DNA of 9,142 nucleotides, from positions 1 to 9,142 of the forward strand of contig JACQPM010000057.1 in NCBI GenBank assembly GCA_016207475.1, in the 5' to 3' direction. The notes under the pieces are model-generated. The model worked only from the letters and a program-made list of their open reading frames with translations. It did not search any database and was not told the origin of the DNA. This document shows, piece after piece, positions 1 to 5,088 of the stretch; the stretch's first letter is position 1; the number at the start of each line of letters is the position of its first letter. This DNA comes from Methanobacteriota archaeon (GTDB lineage Archaea > Hydrothermarchaeota > Hydrothermarchaeia > Hydrothermarchaeales > JACQPM01). Position numbers and translations under genes: made by a program.

Positions 1-6
1 AGTACT

Positions 7-11
7 AGGAG
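7..11 (+). promoter_or_regulatory. Shine-Dalgarno site of cmk
   Basis: AGGAG lies 6 nt before the ATG at 18 and fixes that start. The 17 nt in front of cmk are too short to identify an upstream gene; an in-frame TAG at 6-8 could be the end of one, but this cannot be decided from the window. Confidence 0.6.
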
Positions 12-17
12 CGCAGG

Positions 18-548
18 ATGATAATAACCATCAGCGGCCCCACTGGGAGCGGCAAGACCACCGTTGCACGAGGGCTGGCCGAGAGATTCCACATGAGGCA
101 TATATCGGCCGGGGAGGTCTTCAGGCGGATGGCCGAGGAGAGAGGCTTGAGCCTCCTGGAGTTCAGCAAGCTGGCCGAGGGTGATGCGGCCCTGGACAGG
201 GAGGTGGACGAGAGACAGAGGGCCATGGCGGGGGAAGGCAATGCCATAGTGGACGGCCGCCTCAGCGGCTGGCTCCTGGAAGCGGACCTGAAGATCTGGC
301 TCAAGGCCCCCCTGGAGGTGAGGGCCGCTAGGGTGGCCAAGAGAGAGGGGAAGGCGTACGACGTGGCCCTGAGGGAGACGCGGGAGAGGGAGGAGAGCGA
401 GCTGGGACGCTATAAGAGGATATATAAGATAGACCTCAGGGACCTCTCCCCCTACCACGTCGTCCTGGAGACCAGCCTCTGGGGCGCCGAGAAGATCGTG
501 GAGATCGTCGGGGTCATGGTGGAGGGGCACAAGGAGCCGGTGAGGTGA
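18..548 (+). CDS. cmk: Archaeal cytidylate kinase
   Basis: This cytosolic kinase phosphorylates CMP or dCMP with ATP to give the diphosphate, feeding the pyrimidine nucleotide pool. At 176 aa it has the usual length for the compact archaeal form. The N-terminus carries a P-loop (GPTGSGKTT, residues 7-15) directly after the first beta strand. The segment VDGRLSGW (78-85) matches the conserved DGR-type nucleotide-binding motif of archaeal CMP kinases, and a basic lid-like stretch (about 103-125) is rich in Arg and Glu. The ATG at 18 has a well-placed AGGAG. It leads a compact run with rpl14e (4-nt gap) and cbf5, the order found in many archaeal ribosomal superoperons, which supports the call independently of the motif. 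No oddities seen. Confidence 0.93.
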   Translation: MIITISGPTGSGKTTVARGLAERFHMRHISAGEVFRRMAEERGLSLLEFSKLAEGDAALDREVDERQRAMAGEGNAIVDGRLSGWLLEADLKIWLKAPLEVRAARVAKREGKAYDVALRETREREESELGRYKRIYKIDLRDLSPYHVVLETSLWGAEKIVEIVGVMVEGHKEPVR

Positions 549-552
549 TCAT

Positions 553-789
553 ATGTTGGATGTAGGAAGGGTCTGCGTGAAGCTGGCAGGGAGAGAGGTG
601 GGAAGGAAGTGCGTGATCCTGGAGAGGGTCGACAAGAACTTCGTCCTCGTCGCTGCTCCCGGAGTGAGGAGGAGGCGGTGCAACGTCAGACATCTGGAGC
701 CCACGGATCTCGTCCTGGAGTTCCAAGGGACCGGGGAAGAAGCTGTGAAGGCGGCTCTGGAGAAGGCCAAGGTCTCCTTCGGGGATTAA
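553..789 (+). CDS. rpl14e: Large-subunit ribosomal protein eL14 (L14e)
   Basis: This 78-aa basic protein is a component of the archaeal/eukaryotic large ribosomal subunit. The opening (MLDVGRVCVKLAGREVGR) is a KOW-type SH3-like barrel start, followed by a strand reading CVILERVDKNFVLVAAP and a basic RRRRC segment (residues 39-43) expected to contact rRNA. A short C-terminal helix (about 60-76) closes the protein. The length is typical of archaeal L14e, which lacks the eukaryotic extension. The ATG at 553 follows cmk by 4 nt, and its ribosome-binding site (GAGGTGAT, 542-549) overlaps the cmk stop codon, so the two are probably translationally coupled. The stop codon TAA directly abuts the ATG of cbf5. 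The cmk-L14e-Cbf5 order is a well-known archaeal arrangement. Confidence 0.93.
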   Translation: MLDVGRVCVKLAGREVGRKCVILERVDKNFVLVAAPGVRRRRCNVRHLEPTDLVLEFQGTGEEAVKAALEKAKVSFGD

Positions 790-1806
790 ATGGCCAAGGC
801 CCCCAGGCTCCCATCCGAGGCCCCTCGGAAGCTGGTCACGCGGTCGAAGGCGACCACCGACCCCCGGTTCGGGAAGACCCCTGCTGAGAGGAGCGTGGAG
901 GAGCACATAAAGTTCGGGGTAGTCAACCTGGACAAGCCCTCGGGGCCGACGTCTCACGAGGTTGCGGCCTGGGTGAAGAAGCTACTGGGGGTGGCGAAGG
1001 TTGGGCACGGGGGGACTCTGGACCCGCGGGTCACTGGTATACTCCCAATGGCCCTGGAGGAATCTACCAAGATAGTCCAGACGCTCTTACCGGCCGGGAA
1101 GGAGTACGTGGGGGTGTTGCGCCTCCACGAAGCGGTCCCAGAGAAGCGGGTGAGGGAAGTCTTCAAGGAGTTCGAAGGGGATATCCTCCAGCGCCCCCCC
1201 GTAAAGTCCGCCGTCAAGAGGCAGCTCAGGGCCAGGCGGATATATTACCTCCAGCCCCTGGAAATGGAGGAGCGGGATGTCCTCTTCAAGGCCGGCTGCG
1301 AGGCCGGAACTTATGTGAGGAAGCTCTGCCACGACATGGGGGAGATCCTGGGGTGCGGGGGGCACATGCAGGAGCTGCGGAGGACGAAGAGCGGCTCCTT
1401 CACCGAGAGGAACATCGTCTCTCTCCATGACCTCATAGACGCCTACGCCTTCTGGAAGGAGGACGGAGAAGAGGGGCCCATAAGACGTGCCATCGTATCC
1501 GTGGAAGAAGCCGTGGCCTACCTGCCGAAGATCATAATCAGGGACAGTGCCGTGGACTCCCTCTGTCATGGGGCGGACCTCGCGGTCCCAGGGATAAGCA
1601 GGCTGGACGCCGATATAAACCCCAAGGACATGGTGGCCATGATGACCCTGAAGGGAGAGCTCGTGGCCATAGGTGAGGCGAGGATGGACACCAAAGGGAT
1701 GCTCATCGAGGATGCCGGGATAGCTGCCAAGACCCAGAGGGTGGTAATGCGCCCGGGCGTGTACGCCAGGATGTGGAAGAAGGGAAAAGATGGCGGGCAA
1801 GGGTAA
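790..1806 (+). CDS. cbf5: Archaeal tRNA/rRNA pseudouridine synthase Cbf5 (TruB family)
   Basis: Cbf5 is the catalytic subunit of H/ACA ribonucleoproteins, converting uridine to pseudouridine in rRNA guided by H/ACA RNAs with Nop10, Gar1 and L7Ae; it can also make Psi55 in tRNA. At 338 aa it is typical. The catalytic loop GGTLDPRVTG gives the nucleophile as Asp78. The KFGVVNLDKPSGPTSHEV segment (41-58) is the TruB motif I region. PPVKSAVKR (residues about 136-144) and AGTYVRKL (about 172-179) are further TruB signatures. A C-terminal PUA domain (about 245-330, with HGADLAVPGI) binds the ACA box and CCA end. The ATG directly follows the rpl14e stop codon; only a weak GGGGAT precedes it, suggesting coupling. 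Its last 17 nt overlap the methyltransferase gene. Confidence 0.96.
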   Translation: MAKAPRLPSEAPRKLVTRSKATTDPRFGKTPAERSVEEHIKFGVVNLDKPSGPTSHEVAAWVKKLLGVAKVGHGGTLDPRVTGILPMALEESTKIVQTLLPAGKEYVGVLRLHEAVPEKRVREVFKEFEGDILQRPPVKSAVKRQLRARRIYYLQPLEMEERDVLFKAGCEAGTYVRKLCHDMGEILGCGGHMQELRRTKSGSFTERNIVSLHDLIDAYAFWKEDGEEGPIRRAIVSVEEAVAYLPKIIIRDSAVDSLCHGADLAVPGISRLDADINPKDMVAMMTLKGELVAIGEARMDTKGMLIEDAGIAAKTQRVVMRPGVYARMWKKGKDGGQG

Positions 1807-2410
1807 CGAGGGGGGCGGAGGGGGAGAGCACTACTACACCCCACGGCCAACCTCCAAACCGAGGTTGGGCCTCCTGAAGGCGGTTCTGGGGGGCAGGGAG
1901 TATAAATTCGTAACATCCTCGGGGGTCTTCTCTCCAAAGAGGGTCGATAGGGGGACGGCCCTCCTGGCCGAGCACATGGAGGGGAAGGACGGAGATAAGG
2001 TCCTGGATCTGGGATGCGGCTACGGTGTCTTGGGAATTGTGGCTGCCAGGAGGGCTAGGTGCAAGGTGGTGATGACGGAGATAAACACCAGAGCCGCAGC
2101 TCTGGCGAGGAGGAACTTGTATCTCAACGGTGTGGAAGGGGAAGTCAGGGAGGGAAACCTTTATGAACCCCTAACACACGAGATGTTTGATACCATCATC
2201 TGCAACCTTCCCATGAGCGCAGGCTTGAGGCACGTCTTCGAGATCATCGATGGTGCCAAGGGGCACCTCATGGAACATGGCAGTCTGCAGGTGGTGGTAA
2301 GGAAGGGTTCGGGCCGGGTAGAAGAGCGGATGTTCGAGGCTTTCGGGAATGTTGAGACGGTAGCGAAGAGAGGTGGTTACAGGGTCCTTGTATCCAAGAT
2401 GCCGGGGTAG
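1790..2410 (+). CDS. MJ0882-like class I SAM-dependent methyltransferase (RsmC/MTS family)
   Basis: This 206-aa protein is a Rossmann-fold methyltransferase closely resembling the archaeal MJ0882 group. The N-terminal part (HYYTPRPTSKPRLGLLKA, 14-31, then FVTSSGVFSPKRVDRGT, 40-56) is diagnostic of that group. Motif I VLDLGCGYGVLG (71-82) binds S-adenosylmethionine, and the acidic residue in MTEIN (95-99) fits the ribose-binding position. The usual catalytic NPP motif IV is altered: residues 139-145 read NLPMSAG. The substrate is not known from sequence; relatives are proposed rRNA or tRNA methyltransferases, and a location between cbf5 and ribosomal genes fits RNA modification. The ATG at 1790 overlaps the cbf5 end by 17 nt. 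The stop codon lies inside the following tRNA-Ser gene. Confidence 0.88.
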   Translation: MAGKGNEGGGGGEHYYTPRPTSKPRLGLLKAVLGGREYKFVTSSGVFSPKRVDRGTALLAEHMEGKDGDKVLDLGCGYGVLGIVAARRARCKVVMTEINTRAAALARRNLYLNGVEGEVREGNLYEPLTHEMFDTIICNLPMSAGLRHVFEIIDGAKGHLMEHGSLQVVVRKGSGRVEERMFEAFGNVETVAKRGGYRVLVSKMPG

Positions 2411-2487
2411 CCAAGCCCGGACGACGGCGCCGGCCTTGAGAGTCGGTCGAGCTCTGCTCGCCATGGGTTCAAATCCCATCCCCGGCG
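2401..2487 (+). tRNA. tRNA-Ser (anticodon UGA)
   Basis: A full class II cloverleaf can be drawn. The 7-bp acceptor stem pairs 2401-2407 with 2480-2486, and G2487 is the discriminator typical of serine tRNAs. The D stem is GCC/GGC (2410-2412 with 2426-2428). The anticodon stem pairs 2430-2434 with 2442-2446 around the loop CTTGAGA, with anticodon TGA at 2437-2439. The long variable arm has a 5-bp stem CGAGC/GCTCG (2448-2452 with 2456-2460), as expected for Ser. The T arm pairs ATGGG with CCCAT around TTCAAAT. No CCA is encoded and no intron is visible. Its first 10 nt are the last 10 nt of the methyltransferase gene. No separate TATA box is seen upstream, so it is probably cotranscribed with that operon. 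Confidence 0.96.
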
Positions 2488-2509
2488 TCGCGTCGTTATG
2501 TATGTGAGG

Positions 2510-2518
2510 TTTATATAT
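2510..2518 (+). promoter_or_regulatory. TATA box of the uS13-uS4-uS11-Rpo3 operon
   Basis: TTTATATAT, preceded by GAGG, is a strong archaeal TATA element in the short gap between tRNA-Ser and rps13. Its centre is about 28 nt before the ATG at 2542, so transcription should start very near that codon and the mRNA would have little or no leader. Confidence 0.75.
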
Positions 2519-2541
2519 ACGAGAGACATAAGGTGGGTGGA

Positions 2542-3168
2542 ATGGCCGAAGAGGAGTTTCGTTACATAGTAAGGGTCACAGGGACAGACATCGACGGCAA
2601 GAAGAGGGTCTCCTACGGCCTGTCCAAGATAAGGGGCATAGGCGTGAGGACGGGGGAGGTGATCTGCAGCCTTGCGGGTATCGACCCCACAAAGAAGATA
2701 GGAAACCTCACCGACGGCGAGATCTCCAAGCTGGGCGAGGCGGTGGAGAACTTCCAGGAGCAGAAGATCCCCCAGTGGATATTCAATCGGCAGAGAGATT
2801 GCGTCCTCGGAGGAGACCAGCATCTCATCGGTTCCGATCTGGTCATGAGCCTGCGTGACGATTTAAACCTCCTCAAGAAGATCCGTTCATACAGGGGGAT
2901 AAGGCACGAGCTCGGCCTCCCTGTCAGGGGACAGAGGACCAGGACCAGCTTCAGAACTGGCACCACCGTGGGCGTGAGCAGGCAGAAGATGGCGGAGGCG
3001 GCGGCAGCGGCGGCCAAGGCCGAGAAAGAGGAGAAGGAGGCCAAGAGGCCCGGGCTGAAGAAGACCGCCGAGGCCAAGCCTGCGGAAGCCAAGGCCGAGG
3101 CCCCCACCTCCAAGAAGGCCGAAGCACCCAAGAAAGAGGCCTCCAAGAAGGCCGAAGGGAAGAAGTAG
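2542..3168 (+). CDS. rps13: Small-subunit ribosomal protein uS13 with long basic tail
   Basis: uS13 sits in the head of the 30S subunit and contacts tRNA and the 50S bridge. The core (residues 1 to about 150) is a standard archaeal S13: FRYIVRVTGTDIDGKKRV, the helix-hairpin-helix region GLSKIRGIGVRTG (26-38), then RSYRGIRHELGLPVRGQRT (115-133) and a C-terminal TSFRTGTTVGVSRQK. Residues 151-208 form an extra tail made almost only of Ala, Lys, Glu and Pro, including a run of six Ala. It has 17 basic and 11 acidic residues and is probably disordered. The start at ATG 2542 is chosen because AGGTGG (2531-2536) is well spaced before it; an in-frame GTG at 2533 would add three residues. It heads the S13-S4-S11-Rpo3 operon and is followed by rps4 after 9 nt. 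Confidence 0.95.
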   Translation: MAEEEFRYIVRVTGTDIDGKKRVSYGLSKIRGIGVRTGEVICSLAGIDPTKKIGNLTDGEISKLGEAVENFQEQKIPQWIFNRQRDCVLGGDQHLIGSDLVMSLRDDLNLLKKIRSYRGIRHELGLPVRGQRTRTSFRTGTTVGVSRQKMAEAAAAAAKAEKEEKEAKRPGLKKTAEAKPAEAKAEAPTSKKAEAPKKEASKKAEGKK

Positions 3169-3177
3169 GTAGATACT

Positions 3178-3777
3178 ATGGGCGATCCCCGAAGGATGAA
3201 GAAGAAGTACGACAAACCAAAGCATCCCTGGCGTGGGGAGAGGATCGAGGCAGAGAAGAAGATCCTCAAGAATTATGGGCTGAAGAACAAGAGAGAGCTC
3301 TGGAGGATGGAGACGATTCTTAGGGGCTTCAGGAGACAGGCCAGGAGGCTCCAGGGTCTCAAGACCGAGCAGGCCAGGAAGGAGGAGGCCCAGGTCTTGG
3401 CGAGGCTCCAGCGCATGAACCTCCTCAAGGAGGGCTCCACCCTTGATGACGTCCTGGCCCTCAAGATAAACCACATCTTGGACCGGAGGCTCCAGACCCT
3501 CGTCCACAGGAGAGGCTTAACAGCCACGGTAGGCCAAGCCAGACAGCTCATCGTCCACGGCCACATAGCGGTGGGGGGTTCCAGGGTCACGGCTCCAAGC
3601 TACTTGGTGGAAAGGGGCGAGGAGGAAGCGCTCTGCTTCACCCCTTACTCCCCCATGAAAGATCGCCCCCTTGTCGTCAGGGAGGAACCGGCTAAGGCGA
3701 AAGAGGCGGCGGAGCCAGTAGAGGAGGGGCCAGAGGCCCGTCCAGAAGAGCCCGAAGGGCCAAAAGCTGAGGAATAG
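3178..3777 (+). CDS. rps4: Small-subunit ribosomal protein uS4 with acidic tail
   Basis: uS4 is a primary 16S rRNA-binding protein that nucleates assembly of the 30S body. The N-terminal part (MGDPRRMKKKYDKPKHPW) is the typical archaeal opening, and GLKNKRELWRMETILRGFRRQAR (34-56) the conserved helical region. The S4 RNA-binding domain spans about 103-148 (RRLQTLVHRRGL, QARQLIVHGHIAVGG, then SYLVERGEEE). The core ends near SPMKDRP. The last 29 residues (171-199) are a Glu/Pro/Ala tail with 10 Glu against four basic residues, opposite in charge to the uS13 tail. The ATG at 3178 follows the rps13 stop by 9 nt, with an AGGT overlapping that stop. Placement between rps13 and rps11 is the standard archaeal order. 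Confidence 0.95.
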   Translation: MGDPRRMKKKYDKPKHPWRGERIEAEKKILKNYGLKNKRELWRMETILRGFRRQARRLQGLKTEQARKEEAQVLARLQRMNLLKEGSTLDDVLALKINHILDRRLQTLVHRRGLTATVGQARQLIVHGHIAVGGSRVTAPSYLVERGEEEALCFTPYSPMKDRPLVVREEPAKAKEAAEPVEEGPEARPEEPEGPKAEE

Positions 3778-3782
3778 GAGGT
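3776..3782 (+). promoter_or_regulatory. Strong Shine-Dalgarno site of rps11
   Basis: AGGAGGT overlaps the rps4 stop codon (TAG, 3775-3777) and ends 6 nt before the rps11 ATG. It is the best ribosome-binding site in the operon and implies coupled translation. Confidence 0.6.
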
Positions 3783-3788
3783 CAGAGC

Positions 3789-4184
3789 ATGCTGAAGGAT
3801 ATACGGACTTGGGGGGTTGCGCACATCTACTCCTCCTACAACAACACTATAATCCATATAACGGACATCACAGGCTCAGAGACCATAACGCGATGGTCAG
3901 GCGGGCGGGTGGTAAAGGCAGATAGGGAGGAGAGTTCGCCCTACGCTGCCATGCAGGCGGCCATGAGGGCCGCGGAGGAGGCCAAGGAGAAGGGGATCGT
4001 AGGGGTCCATATAAAGGTCAAGGCCCCTGGCGGGAGCGGCTCCAGGACCCCTGGGCAAGGCGCACAGCCCGCCATACGGGCCCTGGCGCGGGCAGGACTG
4101 AAGATAGGGCGGATAGAGGACGTAACCCCGATACCCCACGACGGGACGAAGCCCAAGGGCGGGAAGAGGGGGAGGAGGGTGTAG
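3789..4184 (+). CDS. rps11: Small-subunit ribosomal protein uS11
   Basis: uS11 lies on the 30S platform near the mRNA exit. The 131-aa sequence is full length for archaea. It starts with WGVAHIYSSYNNTIIHITD (8-26), the family hallmark, continues with a KADREESSPYAAMQAA helix (43-58), and ends with GSRTPGQGAQPAIRALARAG (84-103), DVTPIPHDGT and a basic GGKRGRRV tail, all of which bind rRNA. The ATG at 3789 has a near-perfect ribosome-binding site. The gene is followed without a gap by rpoD: its TAG (4182-4184) is directly next to the GTG start of the RNA polymerase subunit. No unusual tail is present, unlike uS13 and uS4. Confidence 0.97.
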   Translation: MLKDIRTWGVAHIYSSYNNTIIHITDITGSETITRWSGGRVVKADREESSPYAAMQAAMRAAEEAKEKGIVGVHIKVKAPGGSGSRTPGQGAQPAIRALARAGLKIGRIEDVTPIPHDGTKPKGGKRGRRV

Positions 4185-4811
4185 GTGAAAGTAAAGGTGG
4201 CCAAGAAGGGGAAAGCCTTCGTGGAGGTGGTCCTCGAGGACGTCAATGCGAGCATCGCCAACGCCCTGAGGCGCGTCATGCTCTCGGAGGTACCCTGCCT
4301 CTCCATCGAGGATGTCACTTTCCTGGAGAACACGTCTTCCCTTTACGATGAGATCATAGCCCATAGGTTGGGTCTCGTGCCCATAAGGACCGATCTCAAA
4401 CTCTTCAACTTCCGGGATAAGTGCGCCTGCGGTGGCGCAGGTTGTGCCAGCTGTACCCTGAAGCTCACCCTGGAGAAGGAGGGACCCTGCACGGTCTATT
4501 CCCATGACATGAAGCCTGAAGACCCGAAGCTCAAGCCCCAGGAGGGCATCCCCATCCTGAGACTGGGGAACGGGCAGAAGATCGCCATAGAGGCTGAGGC
4601 GATCCTGGGGACGGGCAAGACCAACGCCAAGTGGCAGAGTGCCATCGTATCCTACAAGTACCGCGACGGCGAGGGGGCGAAGGCGAAGGGAGACAACCGC
4701 AGCTTCATCCTCAGGATCGAGGGCAATGGGGCCCTCAAGCCTGAGGAGATCTTCACCAAGGCGTGCGAGATCCTAGAAGCCAAGGCCACGGAGATGGCCT
4801 CCCTCCTCTAG
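4185..4811 (+). CDS. rpoD: RNA polymerase subunit D (Rpo3)
   Basis: Rpo3 dimerises with Rpo11 to start RNA polymerase assembly, like bacterial alpha or eukaryotic Rpb3. This is not a sigma factor despite the gene symbol. The protein has 208 aa. The alpha-type dimerisation region is seen as VNASIANALRRVMLSEVPCLS (20-40) and AHRLGLVPIRTD (59-70). Cysteines 80, 82, 87 and 90 form a C-x-C-x4-C-x2-C group matching the zinc-type loop of Rpb3. The additional ferredoxin-like Fe-S domain of some archaeal D subunits (for example Sulfolobus) is absent, which accounts for the short length. The start is GTG, contiguous with the rps11 stop, with GGAGG at 4171-4175. The last 24 codons are part of a 91-bp segment that recurs downstream of hcp at 6864-6954. 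Confidence 0.95.
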   Translation: MKVKVAKKGKAFVEVVLEDVNASIANALRRVMLSEVPCLSIEDVTFLENTSSLYDEIIAHRLGLVPIRTDLKLFNFRDKCACGGAGCASCTLKLTLEKEGPCTVYSHDMKPEDPKLKPQEGIPILRLGNGQKIAIEAEAILGTGKTNAKWQSAIVSYKYRDGEGAKAKGDNRSFILRIEGNGALKPEEIFTKACEILEAKATEMASLL

Positions 4812-4825
4812 GTATATATACCAGT
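4735..4825 (+). repeat. Direct repeat block A, copy 1 (rpoD 3' end and TATA box)
   Basis: These 91 bp are identical base for base to 6864-6954 (offset 2129). The block covers the last 24 rpoD codons, the stop and the palindromic TATA box of tRNA-Leu. This is the functional copy because it is continuous with the full rpoD gene. Confidence 0.97.
4811..4822 (+). promoter_or_regulatory. TATA box of tRNA-Leu
   Basis: GGTATATATACC, a perfect 12-bp palindrome, begins at the last base of the rpoD stop codon. Its centre is about 39 nt before the tRNA, predicting a start near 4842 and a leader of about 14 nt to be removed by RNase P. An identical copy sits at 6940-6951. Confidence 0.75.
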
Positions 4826-4836
4826 TCCCACAATCA

Positions 4837-4854
4837 TTACGCCGGTTACGCCGG
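4837..4854 (+). repeat. Two tandem copies of TTACGCCGG
   Basis: Two exact 9-bp units (4837-4845 and 4846-4854) lie between the TATA box and tRNA-Leu, near the predicted transcription start. This stretch is exactly what is missing from the downstream duplicate. No function is evident. Confidence 0.7.
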
Positions 4855-4855
4855 C

Positions 4856-4941
4856 GCGGGGGTGGCCGAGTCTGGTCAAAGGCGCTAGCTTGAGGGGCTA
4901 GTTCCTTAGTGGATGCGAGGGTTCAAATCCCTTCCCCCGCA
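4856..4941 (+). tRNA. tRNA-Leu (anticodon GAG)
   Basis: A complete class II tRNA. The acceptor stem is GCGGGGG (4856-4862) with CCCCCGC (4934-4940), and A4941 is the discriminator expected for leucine. The D stem is GCC/GGC (4865-4867 with 4881-4883). The anticodon stem CTAGC/GCTAG (4885-4889 with 4897-4901) holds the loop TTGAGGG, with anticodon GAG at 4892-4894. A long variable arm (TCC/GGA) and a T arm (GAGGG with CCCTT, including one G-U pair) complete the fold. No intron and no encoded CCA. It follows rpoD, as in many euryarchaeal superoperons, and has its own TATA box. Part of it (4867-4914) is duplicated at 6955-7002, and its 3' edge is repeated at 5014-5032. Confidence 0.96.
4867..4914 (+). 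repeat. Direct repeat block B, copy 1 (internal part of tRNA-Leu)
   Basis: These 48 bp are identical to 6955-7002 (offset 2088). They span the last base of the D stem 5' strand, the D loop, the full anticodon arm and most of the variable arm. The difference in offset from block A shows that 41 bp (4826-4866) are missing between the blocks in the downstream copy. Confidence 0.97.
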
Positions 4942-4954
4942 TACCAATCCTTTT
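4936..4954 (+). repeat. 19-bp direct repeat at the tRNA-Leu 3' edge, copy 1
   Basis: CCCGCATACCAATCCTTTT covers the last six bases of tRNA-Leu (including the discriminator) and 13 bases beyond. It recurs exactly at 5014-5032. Repetition of a tRNA 3' edge is the pattern left by tRNA-targeted integration, but 19 bp is short and slippage is possible. Confidence 0.9.
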
Positions 4955-4965
4955 TATGTAAAAAG
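4950..4965 (+). terminator. T-run hairpin after tRNA-Leu
   Basis: CTTTTT-ATGT-AAAAAG forms a 6-bp hairpin 9 nt after the tRNA. The T5 run on the plus strand is a typical archaeal transcription stop signal, and the A5 run gives a matching T5 on the minus strand for transcripts coming from hcp. Confidence 0.55.
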
Positions 4966-4989
4966 TCTTGGGATCCAAAAACCCTGGGG

Positions 4990-5008
4990 CTTTTTGCGGA
5001 GCAAAAAG
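4990..5008. terminator. Bidirectional hairpin between tRNA-Leu and hcp
   Basis: CTTTTTGC-GGA-GCAAAAAG is a perfect 8-bp stem with a 3-nt loop. It has T5 on both strands and lies between two converging transcription units (tRNA-Leu plus, hcp minus), so a two-way terminator is the simplest reading. Confidence 0.55.
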
Positions 5009-5013
5009 GGCAG

Positions 5014-5032
5014 CCCGCATACCAATCCTTTT
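5014..5032 (+). repeat. 19-bp direct repeat of the tRNA-Leu 3' edge, copy 2
   Basis: Exact second copy, 78 bp downstream of the first. After it the sequence diverges in detail but keeps the same shape: TTTT, a 4-nt loop (CTCT), then AAAA, compared with TTTTT-ATGT-AAAAA after copy 1. Confidence 0.9.
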
Positions 5033-5088
5033 CTCTAAAACCCGCACGAGAACCTTTCAACTGCCGTGGTAGCGTCTACATATTCCGA

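Noticed and set aside
4936..5046. CRISPR-like repeats
   Set aside because: Only two exact copies with one interval exist. They begin in a tRNA and there are no cas genes.
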